A stretch of DNA of 64,000 bases from Cornus controversa (Eukaryota; Streptophyta; Magnoliopsida; Cornales; Cornaceae): positions 16,109,353 to 16,173,352 of the forward strand of contig CM048848.1 of assembly GCA_026545225.1 (NCBI GenBank), read 5' to 3'. The translations under genes were made by a program, and so were the position numbers. The notes beneath the pieces are model-generated. The model saw nothing but the letters and a program-made list of their open reading frames with translations. It was not told the origin of the DNA and made no database searches. The number at the start of each line of letters is the position of its first letter. The stretch's first letter is position 1. Shown in pieces: positions 1-10,614 of the stretch.

Positions 1-228
1 ACCATTAAAATCACATCCATAAATATAATTTCATAGTTTGGTATACTTTTTATTGTTAAATATGGAGATTCCCATAATATCCTTTTTGTGTTCTCATCCA
101 TTGGCACTTATTATATTTAACACTAAGTATCTAATACAATTTAATCTGTCTCTTGGTCTTTTAACTTCTACACTGTTATTTCTTATGTGATGGTCTACTA
201 CTACATATAAAAAGAATGTTTGTATTCC

Positions 229-420
229 TCACCGATCTCTCTCTCTCTCGCTCTCCTTTTCACTTAATCTCTTTAGACAAGTTATGTTATTTTTGCTCCT
301 TGTCAATGTATCTACAAGTTCACTACACTTTTCAGTTAATGTGCCTATATTCCATGTTGCTAATCTTATTTTCTTGCCTCTTGTCACTTTTATATTACTA
401 TTATAGTAAGGATTTATCAT
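229..420 (-). pseudogene. LINE (RTE-type) endonuclease N-terminal fragment
   Basis: The minus frame reads RLATWNIGTLT followed by ELVDTL, the start of the apurinic-like endonuclease of plant non-LTR retrotransposons; the asparagine of the WN motif is one of the catalytic residues of that fold. In an active LINE this enzyme nicks target DNA so that reverse transcription can be primed. Only about 60 residues remain: homology stops at a CT microsatellite (about 236-260), and I see no LINE reverse transcriptase nearby. It is a dead fragment inside the PRP40C-like intron. The family assignment rests on this single motif. Confidence 0.6.
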
Positions 421-553
421 AAGGATTTGACTTAATTTTACAATGTGTTGTTTACCTGATACAAACTTACCTCTTGTAGTGGAAAAATCAGATCCCTATT
501 TTACAATTTATTTGAATATATATATTCTCTTTTTTTTCCTAGTCTACCAATTA

Positions 554-1052
554 GGGTCCGTTTGATGTTGCTATTATAGTGAAAAAAAAATGCTTTTATC
601 AGTTGAGCTGCCATAAAATTGCTTCAAGTAAAAAGGCATGCTAGGTGTTGGGTGATATATTATATAAAGTACTTTTCATAATTAAAGTACTTTTTAATTT
701 GTTTGGTAACAATATTGTTTAAAGAACTTCTATTACTAATTTTACAATAATGGCCTTTAATGGAGTGTTACAATATTTGATAATAGTAGGACTTTATAAA
801 AGAAGGGATAAAATTGTCTTTATAAAAAATAAAAAGGGTTAAATTTTTTTAAGGAAAACTGTTACCTAAAATATATAACCTTTACTCATAACGCAGTTTT
901 AAAAGCTAGAAATTTTAGCTTCATTCAAAAGCTCTATGGAGCTAAAATCTCTACCATTTAAAAGTGCTTTTTTTGTTACCAAACAGATTTAAAAGTAAAT
1001 TTTTATATTACAAGCGCTTTTAAGTTGTTTAAGAGCAGTCCCAAACAGGCTC
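554..1052. mobile_element. Tourist-like (PIF/Harbinger) MITE, 499 bp
   Basis: The left end GGGTCCGTTTGATGTTGCT (554-572) matches the inverted right end, whose complement starts GAGCCTGTTTGGGACTGCT (1034-1052), at most positions. Both ends are flanked directly by TTA (551-553 and 1053-1055), the target duplication of PIF/Harbinger transposases. The interior is AT-rich and non-coding, so this is a non-autonomous copy moved in trans. It lies in the PRP40C-like intron. Confidence 0.75.
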
Positions 1053-1356
1053 TTATTCTAACTAGTTGTAAGGAACATAATTATTATCATTTTACAACAA
1101 ATGAACTATCTATGGATTAGCATAATAGTTATGATTAATCGAATAATATAATATGCATAAAAAATATAACATAATCAGTAATGCGAACAAATCAAATAAC
1201 CAAACAACTTCAACAAAAGTAAGTCAAATGACTTGCATATATAAAGGGAGGTAGTTAGGGTTCTCTCTATTGATCTACTATAAATCAGTGTGTACCTCTA
1301 TAAATCAATATATATTTCTCCATGTGACATTATATATATGTATATAGATCAATAGA

Positions 1357-1387
1357 CATATATATATATATAGAGAGAGAGAGAGAA
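1357..1387. repeat. Compound TA/GA microsatellite
   Basis: A run of alternating A and T passes directly into a run of GA dinucleotides. It is a simple sequence repeat without further visible function, likely to vary in length between individuals. Confidence 0.8.
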
Positions 1388-2145
1388 ACTTATCAATGGA
1401 ATAGAGTTCCTATCATCGATTCTTGCAAAATCATGTTCTTGATCTCGCAGGTGTATTGCAATTCTTTGATGTCTTAGATTATTGGTTGGGTTGAATTCGT
1501 AAATAAAATTTTAAGAAGAATGCAGGGGAATTTGGTAGGAAAGTGAAAGAGACTTTTTTGTATATACTATATGATAATCAAAGGGAGTGGTAAAGCTGCA
1601 GTAATTCTTTTGAAAGCCCGGTTTTCTTTGTGGAAGTTCATTATTCCTAGTCCTAATAGTCAGACATTTTCTTATTGGTAATGTCTTGAAATGAAGGAAC
1701 CGAGGCCAGGGAATATTTTTTTCTCCTTCTTTCTCTGTCCTATGATTTTCTCGCCAGCGGTGAGACAATCTGGGCGATCATGAAAATCAAAGATGAGAGA
1801 GAAAGACATAAAGACTTGGGACTTCTGATTTGGGTTGATAAGACAGGAGATATAAAGAAGATGTTCTCCGGTCTCTGTTTTTTTCGGTGGTGAGATGACT
1901 GGGGTGAGACCCCAACGATTGGGCAATTGGCTGTGAGAGTCTGGTAATTCGATAGAGAGAGAGAGGTGAAAAGTTTTTTCCTGGTCTTCTATTACAGGTG
2001 AGATTTTTTTTTTTTTGGGTCATGAGGAGCTCAATGATTTTGTTAATGGCAGACAAACTTCAGGCTTGAAAAGTCCAAGTAAATCCTTGCCCAAGGCCGC
2101 TATAATTTCCAGTTTATCAAGTGACTGATAGAAGAGAAACAAAAA

Positions 2146-2324
2146 TGTTATTGAGAGTAATTATGTAGTTAAGGATAACATTGTCAATTCAGAACTGCAT
2201 TAGCTGTTAAAAGAATTTAAAAAAATGCATTCATGTGTTATTGAGAGTAATTATGTAGTTAAGGATAACATTGTCAAGTCAGAACTGCATTAGCTGTTAA
2301 AAGAATTTCAAAAAATGCATTCAT
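2146..2324. repeat. 90-bp direct tandem duplication
   Basis: The unit starting TGTTATTGAGAG at 2146 is repeated at 2236 with only a few differences, for example CAATTCAG against CAAGTCAG. Both copies end in AAAATGCATTCAT. The period is 90 bp. No coding frame runs through it, and it lies in intronic sequence, so it looks like a local replication duplication. Confidence 0.85.
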
Positions 2325-3209
2325 TTCCTTTTTCTTTCAAATTCCTTCCATTAAAGTTCTTTCTGCGAAGACCTTCACTTCAAAGAACTTTTGCAACCTG
2401 GAAGCTCTCCCAAGCACACTCTGAATGTCCATCCAACTTTTTTTAATTGGTATTTTTGCTATCATAAGATCATATATGAACACAAGTGTCATTTATAAAA
2501 TTAAAAAAAAAATCTCTATATATCTATATATATATACTTACATGAAGAGTAGTTTACCTTATTATCATCAATCCAAACTTCTGAGTTTGTGTCCACTGTA
2601 CATTGTATCATACCCTCCACAATTTTCCTGTCTAACAATTATCCAATGTGGGAGTTTATATCCTAAATTTTCTTAACTTCCTCTTCTAGCCACTTAGTTT
2701 TTTGTATGCATGTTGTTCACCAACTCCGTCTCTTTACCTATTTATATTATTGTTAATCCAAGCCTACTATATTGGACTATCATCTTTTCTCGTGCTAACA
2801 GTCTCACAAAAAATTGTACAGGAACCTTATCCACATTTCACAGGATTTGGATGTTGATTCAACGTCCCTTGTTCATTTATTAAACCACCTGAGACTTGAG
2901 TGGATCGAGTGATGCAACATGTCGCTAAAGAAACACATTATTATTTGCTGGAATATGATCAGGATTCATGTTTACAAACATTGAGTGGATGCTTTCAAAT
3001 TTGTATCTATATGCATGTGTATGTGATTTATCAATTTAGGATGCTGCCCCATTCCCCCATTAGTTGGATGCTTAAATGATATGTATAATTTCTTTTTTGG
3101 GAAAAGGACATCCCTAACATTTTTTCTTAGATTAGAAAGTGTTGTCTATGATATTCATATTTCATCTGCTAAGCACATGAATTTGTGGCATGCTTCACTG
3201 ATTGTTCAG

Positions 3210-6200
3210 GAAAAATTGAAGGAAAGAGAGAGAGAATTACGGAAGCGGAAAGAAAGAGAAGAACAAGAAGTGGAGAGGGTGCGGTCCAAAGCTCGCAGAA
3301 AGGAGGCAGTTGAATCTTATCAAGCTTTGCTTGTGGAAACAATTAAAGATCCTCATGTATGATTATTTTATTGCTGATTTTACGTCGTTGTATTAGCATT
3401 GATATTTGCAGTATATTTCCATCTATATGCTTAACCCTATGTAGTTAACCTACTAGAAGCAACATGATAGTTCTGAGATCCATGTTACCGTTAAATACGT
3501 TGCTTGGGCCATTGTGTTATCGAATAGTGCAGGCTTATGTCGCTAGACATTTCTCATACAAATAATCTGAGTGCATATTGTAACGACAAACAGCCGCAGA
3601 CCAAGAAACAATCACGAAATACGATAGAAATCTAAACAAGCACCACACAGAACACAAGAATTGATGTGGTTCGGCTTAAATAAAGCTACGTCCACGGCGA
3701 AAGATTTCACTATGCAAAAATCAGGAGATTACAAGTTTCAGCCCTTAAACCCTAGCTTTCGCTTTCTTTTGTGTGATTTTCAGTGTTTTCTCTTATCCCA
3801 TTCCAAACCCTAAACGCCCTTATATGGGCTACAAGAGAGTTCTAAATAGGGTCCAAGTCCCGCAAGCAAAAAAATGGGTCAAAAAGCCCATTTTTGGGTC
3901 AAAGCGACCCAGGCTAAGACAAAATTCAGGCCACAACATCACAAATCTCCACCACGTTGGCTTGAATTCAGCCAAGCTCTGCAAGCCCAACTACTTCTTT
4001 TGCTTCTTCCACATGCCCCTAAGGGTCTCAGCAACTGCAAACACCAATCAAGCACAGACAGTGTTTGAACTTGATAGTAGAAATGATCTTAGTCACCATA
4101 TATAAAAGAATATCGGAATCTAGTCACGCTAGCTATATTAACGACGCTATTTCCCTTTTTCTCGTCTAAACGAATAGACCTGGGTGGGAAGTAAACGACC
4201 GAACTGAAAGAAGCCCCCACCAATACAAAGGCATATGCTCTGTGCCACAATCATTGTGGAGGAAGAGGAACTCTCCTTAATAAATGTAGCAAGGACCTAC
4301 TTGTGTTCCCTATCATGTTTAGGATTTCTTGCCACATTCTTTGTTGTCCCAATCATTCTCATTGCAATAGCACCGTGTGCAATAACATCTCTAATGAAGT
4401 GCAACCTAGTCTTCCACAAGGACTTCACTAGTAGGCAAACATGGTCTTCCTTTTCCAGAATCTCAAACCCCTCAAGCTGATGCATATAAATCTACTCTTC
4501 CAACTCACCATACTAGAACACAATCTTGACATCAAAATACTCAAGCTCTAAGGCATATTGAGCAACAATAACAAATAACTCTCTGATTGAGCTATGTTTC
4601 ACCACAGAAGAAAAAAATTCATAAAAGTCTACCCCTCCCTTTGTGTATAGCCTTTCTCCACCAAGAGTGCCTTGAACCTTGCATCTTCAACTCTTGGAGT
4701 TCCTTTCTTCTTCTTAAAGATCCATTTACAACCCACAATCTTCTAACCCTTAGGCTTCTTGACTAGCTCCCAAGTCTGGTTCTTATGAAGAGACTCAATC
4801 TCTTCACTCATGACAATAAACCACTGTGTTGACTCTCCTCTTGTGATGGCCTCATGATAAGTACGCGGTACCTACCCATTAATACTCTTTGCCACACTAA
4901 GTGCATAAGCAACTGAATCAGCATGTGAAAACCATACTTTAGAGGTGGCTTAACCTGCCTCAACCTGTCTCTAGCCACATTGTATTGCTTCAACTATGCA
5001 TCTTCCTTCTCAACTCAGAACTACACCTGCTCATCATTCGATCGATCATTTTTTAGCTGAACCTCTAATAGATCCACATGCTTGCTGACACCTTGAACTC
5101 TAGTTGAATCAACTACTCTTTTGCAGAGTAAACATTACAGACTCATGAAAGGTCACATCCCTGCTAACAAGTAACTTGTTTGTTGAAGCATCTGAGCACC
5201 ACAATCTGTATGCCCTGACCCCGATCTCATAACCAAGAAATATGCATTTCTTGGCCCTCGGCTCAAGCTTCCCTTTATTGGCATAAGCATACGTAGGACA
5301 CCCAAATATTCTCAGATTACTATAACTAGTAGGAGAATCAAAGTATACCTCCTTCAGAGTCTTACCGGTAGCAGTTGATGGAGAACGGTTCACCAAGTAA
5401 CAAGTTTTGGTAATAGCTTCAACCCAGAACACTTTGCTTAACCCAACATTGGATAACATACACTAGGCACTCTACAATAGTGTTCTGTTCGTTCGTTCTG
5501 CAATTCCATTATGCTGCGGAGTTTTCTCACTGTGCAGTGTCTCACAATCTCATAAGCCTTGCAAAACTTATTAAATTATGTGTCACAAAATTTCAAACCA
5601 TTATCTGGCCTCAAACATTTATCCTGTTTTTGTGTCTGTTTTTCAATCAAGATCTTCCGCTGCTTGAATGTGACAAAAGCCTCATTCTTGTGTTTCAGAA
5701 TATAAATCAAACTTTTTGAGAAAAATCATCAATTAGCGTCTTCATATATCTAGGGTGCACACGGTTCAGTTCCTTACGGTTCTTAGTGGAACCGGAACTG
5801 TTCGCAACGATTCCTTAATATATGATATATCTAGCACCACCATGTGAAGCAACCTAAAAGGGACTCCAAAGATCAGAATCAATGTAATTCATTGCACCCT
5901 TGGTCCTTTATATTTTCGTATTGAATTTCACTCTACACTGTTTCCTGAGACAATGCTCACGGAAATCTAGGTTTTCGGTTTTCTGATCACCAAACTGACC
6001 CTAATTACTCAACACATCAATCCCCCTCTCACTCATATGCCCTAACTGCATATGCCACAATCTGGTAGTATCTACATTGGATCCGAGGACGATACTAGAG
6101 CTGAACTCGTGACTGTGCTACCCTACAGCGCATACAAACCATACTGCTTCAGTCCCTCATCACCACAATTGCACCCGATGGAATCTAGCGTACCTAGGGA

Positions 6201-8557
6201 ATTTGTTATTAAAAAACTGCAAACCAAGCACAATCAGAGAACATGACACAATACGAAACAAGCACAACACACAGAAAATAAAATTTACGTGGTTTGGCGA
6301 TGTGCCTACACCTACGGCGAAGATCCGGCAAAAGAATTCACTATGCAAAAATCAGGAGATTACCAGTTTCAACCCCAAACCCTAGCTTTTGCTCTCTCTC
6401 TCTTTCTGCGTTTTTAGTGTTTTTTCTCATTACTCACTCCAAAATCCTTAGATGCCCTTATATATCGGGTTATAAGAGAGTCCTAATCTGGGTCCAAAAC
6501 CCACAGACGAAAAAAGGGTCATAAAACCGTGCCACAACCCATTTTTTAGGTTAAAATCGGGTTGCAACACGACTTGGGCCAAGACAAAATTCGAGTCATA
6601 GCAAAACAGAAATCAAGTCCTCTGCCAAACTTTCTGTAATGCCCTCAAATGTCCTCTGCAAACAGAATAATTGCCTAATCCTCATCCTCTATTTTAACAT
6701 CAATATTCTTCAAATCCATGATGACAACATTTTTTTCGCCAAGATGGTCTTTCTGAGATGAACCTTCTTGCATTTGAAGAGTGAACAACTGTTTCTTTAG
6801 ATATAAATGATTCGCAAGAGACTTTGTCATATACGAGACTACAACTTGTTCCACAGCCCATCCAGCGTAGTCTCACAAGAAACTTATTGTAAAACCTCGG
6901 TACTCAGGCATAACAGAATTGCACTATGTGCTTTGTCCATAACATCATCTTTCTCCTCTTCCATAAACCTTTCTAGCAGTGCATCCCTTCCATTCAGCAC
7001 CTTGGCGTGTTAAACTAACAGGGCTTGCATCCTAACCTGCCTCTGGTTGAAATCGTTCTTGCAGTTAATCTTCTCGATTTCGAGAAACTTGGTCGCTATC
7101 CTAGTTTCAAACCGAAAGCTCTGATACCAGTTTGTTATGACAAATAGTCGCGAACCAAGAAACAATCACGAAACACGATAGAAAACTGAACAAGCACCAC
7201 AGACAGAACACAAGAATTTACGTGGTTTGGCTTAAAGCAAGCCTACATCCACGACGAATATTCTGCATAATATTTCACTATGCAAAAATCAGGAGATTAA
7301 AAGCCAAACCCTAACTCTTGCTCTCACTCTCTTTTATGCAATTTCAGTGTTTTTTCTTATTCGACTCCAAACCCTAAGCACTCTTTTATATTGGGCTACA
7401 ATTGTCCTAAACAGGGTCCAAGACCCGTAGGAGAAAACGGGTCAATTTTTTTCATTTATCGGGTCAAAACTAGGTCGCAACACAACCCGGGCCAAGAAAA
7501 AATTCGGGCCACAACATGAAACCTCTTAGGTGGGTTTGGCTCAGTCCGTGTCTGATCACATTCTAGTGTCATTGCTTTGTGCAATGTTAAAAACTTGGGC
7601 CAACAAATAAAAAGGTTTGAGTTCGAGAATCAAAGCAGGCACTTTATAAAGTTCCATTCACTAACTTTAAATAAACAGTAGGAGATAGAAAAAATAGATT
7701 AAAGGCATTTGGAGGCATTATGAATGAAGTTAAAATTGTGTTACAGGGGGGACTTTGTCTGCAGGGTGAAGAGTTGTAATGGATCTCAATAATGCTCCTC
7801 ACAGAGCTTACTATTAAGAGTTAAGATAGAGAGAACACTTGTTGAGTGAAGGAGAATAACAGAAAATAAAAAGCGAGTAAAAAAAAAAAACTATTAGTTT
7901 AATTGGTTTTTACATGTCCCTGTGGTTAGAATTTTCACTTCTTTGTTTATATTCTTGTACTTAGGCATCTTGGACGGATTCGAAGTCTAAATTGGAAAAG
8001 GATCCTCAAGGACGTGCAACCAATCATTTTTTAGATCAATCTGACCTAGAAAAGTTTTTCCGGGAACATGTTAAGATACTACATGAGGTAAGTTTACACT
8101 TTCCTTAATAATGCTTGTTGTTCAATGGTATCTTGTTGAATGCCTTTTTTGTGTATAAAAACGGTTTGATGTAACTAATTCTTGTGTATATATACCAGCT
8201 TTATGTAACTAATCTCTTGTGTGGTTTGCTTTTTTCTAGCGTTGTGTACATGATTTCAGAGCTCTGTTAGCTGAGGTTATAACAATAGAAGCAGCAGCGC
8301 AAGCAACGGAAGATGGTAAAACAGTTCTTACTTCGTGGTCGACTGCTAAACGTCTTCTGAAGGCTGATCCTAGGTATGCAAAGATGCAAAGGAAGGAGAG
8401 GGAATCCCAGTGGCGTCGATATGCTGAGGATATGCAGCGGAGGCAAAGGTTAGTGCTTGATCAAGAGGAAGAGAAGTTTCCAGATGCAAGAAGTAGAAGT
8501 TCTGTTGATTCTCGTAAATATCTGTCAGGATCAAGGCGGTCCCATGAGCGAAGATAG
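3210..8557 (+). CDS. PRP40C: PRP40C / TCERG1-like pre-mRNA processing protein, C-terminal part (3 exons)
   Basis: Exons are 3210-3356, 7965-8087 and 8240-8557 (TAG at 8555-8557). All splice sites are AG..GT and all junctions are phase 0, so the exons (147, 123, 318 nt) join to 195 residues. The first exon encodes a charged coiled coil (KLKERERELRKRKER) and the start of an FF domain (AVESYQALLVETIKDP). Exon 2 completes it (WTDSKSKLEKDPQGR, FFREHVKIL). Exon 3 carries another FF domain (FRALLAEV, SWSTAKRLLKADPRY) and a basic tail ending GSRRSHERR. PRP40/TCERG1 proteins use N-terminal WW domains to bind splicing factors and C-terminal FF domains to bind the phosphorylated RNA polymerase II tail, coupling transcription and splicing in the nucleus. 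The N-terminal part lies outside the window. The 40C assignment over 40A/B rests on the tail and the coiled-coil/FF order. Confidence 0.88.
3579..3938 (-). repeat. Copia-A 3' LTR
   Basis: In + orientation it begins TGTAACGACAAACAGCCGC and ends GGCCACAACA, so it has TG..CA ends. It shares long blocks with 7133-7516, such as CACTATGCAAAAATCAGGAG and the repeated GGGTC-rich stretch near 3890. Confidence 0.85.
4640..6203 (-). pseudogene. Copia-A pol remnant (pre-integrase, integrase, start of RT)
   Basis: Reading the minus strand from 6203 down: a GAG-pre-integrase motif LGHMSERG (about 6015-6045); integrase-core pieces around 5470-5620 in shifted frames; a well preserved C-terminal integrase/linker block at 5459-5109 (KVFWVEAITKTCYLVNRSPS, FGCPTYAYANKGKLEP); and the segment before reverse transcriptase with ARDRLRQVKPPLKYG (about 4990-4935). 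These parts would insert the cDNA and begin its synthesis. The palm with its YVDD residues and the RNase H are absent. It is dead. Confidence 0.75.
6204..6608 (-). repeat. Internal third LTR copy of the Copia-A family
   Basis: Begins TGTTATTAAAAAACTGC and ends GCAAAACA, and aligns with both outer LTRs (shared TTTACGTGGTTTGGC and the CACTATGCAAAAATCAGGAG block). It separates the gag-side sequence (6609-7118) from the pol-side sequence (up to 6203). Its flanks, GAATT (6199-6203) and GAAAT (6609-6613), agree at 4 of 5 positions, compatible with a later insertion reduced to a solo LTR. Confidence 0.7.
6609..7118 (-). pseudogene. Copia-A gag-region remnant
   Basis: This stretch lies between the primer binding site and the inserted LTR, exactly where gag of a minus-strand Copia element belongs. 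The frames are broken into short pieces, and I recognise no capsid or zinc-knuckle motif by eye. The call rests mainly on position. Confidence 0.4.
7119..7130 (-). promoter_or_regulatory. Primer binding site of Copia-A
   Basis: The minus strand reads TGGTATCAGAG two bases inside the LTR that begins at 7133. This complements the 3' end of initiator methionine tRNA, the usual primer for plant LTR retrotransposons. Confidence 0.85.
7133..7516 (-). repeat. Copia-A 5' LTR
   Basis: In + orientation it begins TGTTATGACAAATAGTCGC and ends GGGCCACAACA. It matches 3579-3938 over its whole length with small indels. The adjoining primer site marks it as the 5' LTR of a minus-strand element. Confidence 0.85.
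7531..7635 (+). mobile_element. Possible tRNA-derived SINE
   Basis: TGGCTCAGTCCG (7537-7548) fits an A box and GAGTTCGAGAATC (about 7619-7631) fits a B box of an RNA polymerase III promoter. The spacing of about 70 bp is longer than in the other two SINEs here. I see no clear tail or target duplication, so this is tentative. Confidence 0.35.
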
Positions 8558-9728
8558 CTTTTTGCAGTGAGATACTAAACTTTCAATGTTCTTTTCCGAA
8601 TTTCTTAGAATCTACCGACTTCTTTTATTTTTATCCGACTACTGTAAGACAAGACATTTTTTCCTGGCAAGTAAGAACTCAGACACCAAACCACACACTC
8701 ACCCACTTTGCCCCAATGGTGACTCAGAGTCTCAACCTCCCAACTGGGGGATGAGGAGATACCACTTGAGCCAAAGGTTCAGTGTTGTAAAAATTAATTT
8801 TTTTCAACAGTTTTTCAGGTACTTATCACCAGTTTTGCACCAAATTTGTTTACACGTATTTTTCATGGCTGATTTCCTTTGCCAATTGGCCCCAACCTGG
8901 GCTTCTTAACTGATCTCTCTGTCTGCCTGAACTTTACCCGATCTAATGTATATTCCTTGTACTCTATGTCTGCCTTAACTAATGGGTGAAATGCATTTAA
9001 GCTTTTTATTTTAATCACATCCAAAATTGCATTTGGTGATCACTTTGTTTCGACACTTCTGCTGAAAATGTTGTCAGCGATCTCAGACATTTGGTCTCTT
9101 TAAGGAGTTTTGCTGAAATTTTTGGGGAACTGAATAGAATACGATACATTGAGTGCCTGAGTGGTCCTTTGTGTAGATAATATGTATCGTGTTCTGTATT
9201 TGAATGCAAATATGTCTATTTATTGTTCATTATTAAATATTGTTTCCAAAATTATTCTCCCTATTCTGTTTTTCCTTTACCTGAAATTGCTTATAGGTTG
9301 ATTTTCTCTTCTTTTTGCTAGGGAAGCTAGATTGGAGTGAGCCTTGTTCGTTGTTGATTTTCTCTTTTCTAGGTAAGCTTGATTGGGGAGAGCCTTGTTC
9401 ATCTAGGTAATGTAGAAAAATGACGAACAACCTGGCTAGGAACTGGTGCTTGGTTTACCATATACCTAGAATGTTTGAGAATTATCAACTCTGAAAATTG
9501 CTGCAGGAATCGGATTTGTTTGGGTGGTGGGATCGTCAACCGCACTTCACTAGGTCACTTAGCTAACAATATGATCATTTTACTTGTATGCTATGCCATT
9601 CAGAAGCTTCTGCATATACTCTGAAATGGGAAGTGCCTCAGTAATTTGTATATACCAGAATATTTTTGTACCCTTCCAAAGGTTTTGATTTCTTTAATGC
9701 TTAATTACATGCAGGTACATCAATAAGC
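8558..9728 (+). other. 3' flank / probable 3' UTR of the PRP40C-like gene
   Basis: This is AT-rich sequence after the stop codon, with one SINE (about 8655-8790). There is no further coding resemblance. Around 9295-9400 a phrase of about 60 bp (TTGATTTTCTCTT followed by GGAGTGAGCCTTGTTC, later GGGAGAGCCTTGTTC) occurs twice, a small imperfect direct repeat. The polyadenylation point cannot be fixed by eye. Confidence 0.5.
8655..8790 (-). mobile_element. tRNA-derived SINE
   Basis: The minus strand carries an A box TGGCTCAAGTGG (8762-8773) and a B box GGTTGAGACTC (8727-8737) at normal spacing, then a GTGTGTGGTTTGG body ending near an A-run (TTTTTT in + at about 8658). These elements are copied by LINE machinery from a polymerase III transcript. 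It lies about 100 bp past the PRP40C-like stop, so it may be in its 3' UTR, antisense. The ends are approximate. Confidence 0.6.
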
Positions 9729-9857
9729 TCTTTTTTTTTTTTTTGGTTAGATAAATACAACCACACACCCAAAAATGCACACTATGGGACTGGAACCCTC
9801 ACCTTCCCATTTGAGCGTGGGGAGTTTATAGCAGCTGGGCTAATGACCTGATAGGTT
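9729..9857 (-). mobile_element. tRNA-derived SINE with target-site duplication
   Basis: The minus strand has an A box TTAGCCCAGCTG (9832-9843), a B box GGTTCCAGTCC (about 9786-9796), a body with GGGTGTGTGGTTG and a 14-base A tail (T-run at 9731-9744). ACATCAATAAGC (9717-9728) and ACATAAAATAAGC (9858-9870) flank it, a nearly perfect target duplication. The clean tail and flanks suggest a relatively recent insertion. Confidence 0.8.
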
Positions 9858-9870
9858 ACATAAAATAAGC

Positions 9871-10614
9871 ACTTTGAGAATCTTATTAGCATGTTTCATT
9901 TATACAAATACAAATTAGATTTATTTTTATTAGCATACTTTGCTTCTTCCACCGTTTGTGTATTTGGTACTTAATGAGCACAATAGCCAGTACTTCGGTT
10001 GACATGTTTGGTCTAAACCAATCTTTTATTCTCTTGAGCTTTTGAGTGACGATATATAAAGAATTGAAGAGAACAATTTCGTTCCAGAGCTGAGAAGCCA
10101 CGTCAACATGTGGCCCAAAATTGGAGAAATTATTGGGTACTCTGATAATATAGCATCCAATAAGAAACGATAATTTCCTACAAACAAGTGAAACAGAGAG
10201 TATTTATTGGGTACTCCCAAGGTGAAAGAAGTTTAGAGCGGCAAAGGGCAATACCAGTTTGGAGAGGGGGCTCGGTAAACTGGAGTAATGCCAAAATAAA
10301 ATTATAATTCGATGTCACCGACTGATGCACTTCGAAGGATTTGACTTGTTTGTATTGGCTTCTAAGTAATGGAATCATAAGCTGGGGAATAAAACACAAA
10401 TAAATAATGGAATAATCATGATCCTAAAAGAAAATAAAAATATCATCCTATCCTTAATTTCACTGCATACACACGCAATGGAAGGGTTTCTCTTGATGAA
10501 ACGAGTAAATCGGCCATTATATTTTCAAGCTGCAAACATAAATTTTAGTTAATATTATCATTATATGTATAGCAAGCAATAAAATTGGAATGAATGCACC
10601 CTAAGCTAGGAAGC
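9871..10614. other. Intergenic sequence, no gene recognised
   Basis: Short open frames occur on the minus strand (about 10399-9886), but they overlap one another and resemble nothing I know. I see no element ends or repeats here. Confidence 0.5.

Larger units (their letters stand above)
1..3209 (+). other. Upstream intron of the PRP40C-like gene (partial)
   Basis: The first exon I recognise begins at 3210 directly after a CAG acceptor (AG at 3208-3209). I found no sequence here matching the FF-domain exons expected just upstream in this family, so the window probably opens inside a long intron. The stretch is AT-rich and holds a LINE scrap, a MITE, a TA/GA microsatellite and a 90-bp tandem duplication, listed separately. 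Between about 1.1 and 2.1 kb I see only low-complexity sequence and short open frames without family resemblance. A small unrecognised exon cannot be excluded. Confidence 0.55.
3579..7516 (-). mobile_element. Copia-A: decayed antisense Copia element in the intron
   Basis: Two related LTRs bound it: 3579-3938 (3' LTR on the minus strand) and 7133-7516 (5' LTR). A third copy sits inside at 6204-6608. A tRNA-type primer site (7119-7130) abuts the 5' LTR. A purine-rich tract (GGTGGAGATTTG on the minus strand, about 3941-3953) abuts the 3' LTR. The order on the minus strand is gag, integrase, reverse transcriptase, all broken by stops and frameshifts. No matching 5-bp target duplication is visible (CATAT on the left, TGAAA on the right). 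Transcription of the host gene runs against it. Confidence 0.8.
3357..7964 (+). other. Intron of the PRP40C-like gene carrying a retrotransposon
   Basis: Starts GTATGA at 3357 and ends CTTAG at 7964, between exons whose protein reads straight across. It is about 4.6 kb, of which 3579-7516 is an antisense Copia remnant and about 7531-7635 a possible SINE. Without the Copia element it would be well under 1 kb, so most of its length is inserted DNA. The next intron (8088-8239) is only 152 bp. Confidence 0.85.

Noticed and set aside
1511-2056. Three overlapping minus open frames of 84-89 residues
   Set aside because: They overlap in different frames, match no family I know, and lie in intron sequence rich in GAGA runs.
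3210-8557. Assignment to PRP40A or PRP40B instead of 40C
   Set aside because: The coiled coil directly before the FF domain and the GSRRSHERR-type tail fit PRP40C/TCERG1-like proteins better. It is not excluded without a tree.
8762-8773. A and B boxes suggesting a tRNA gene
   Set aside because: No cloverleaf follows. The sequence continues into a SINE body with a tail; the same applies to 9786-9843.
9886-10399. Chain of minus open frames of 64-73 residues
   Set aside because: They overlap one another, show no splice-consistent continuation and no recognisable motif.
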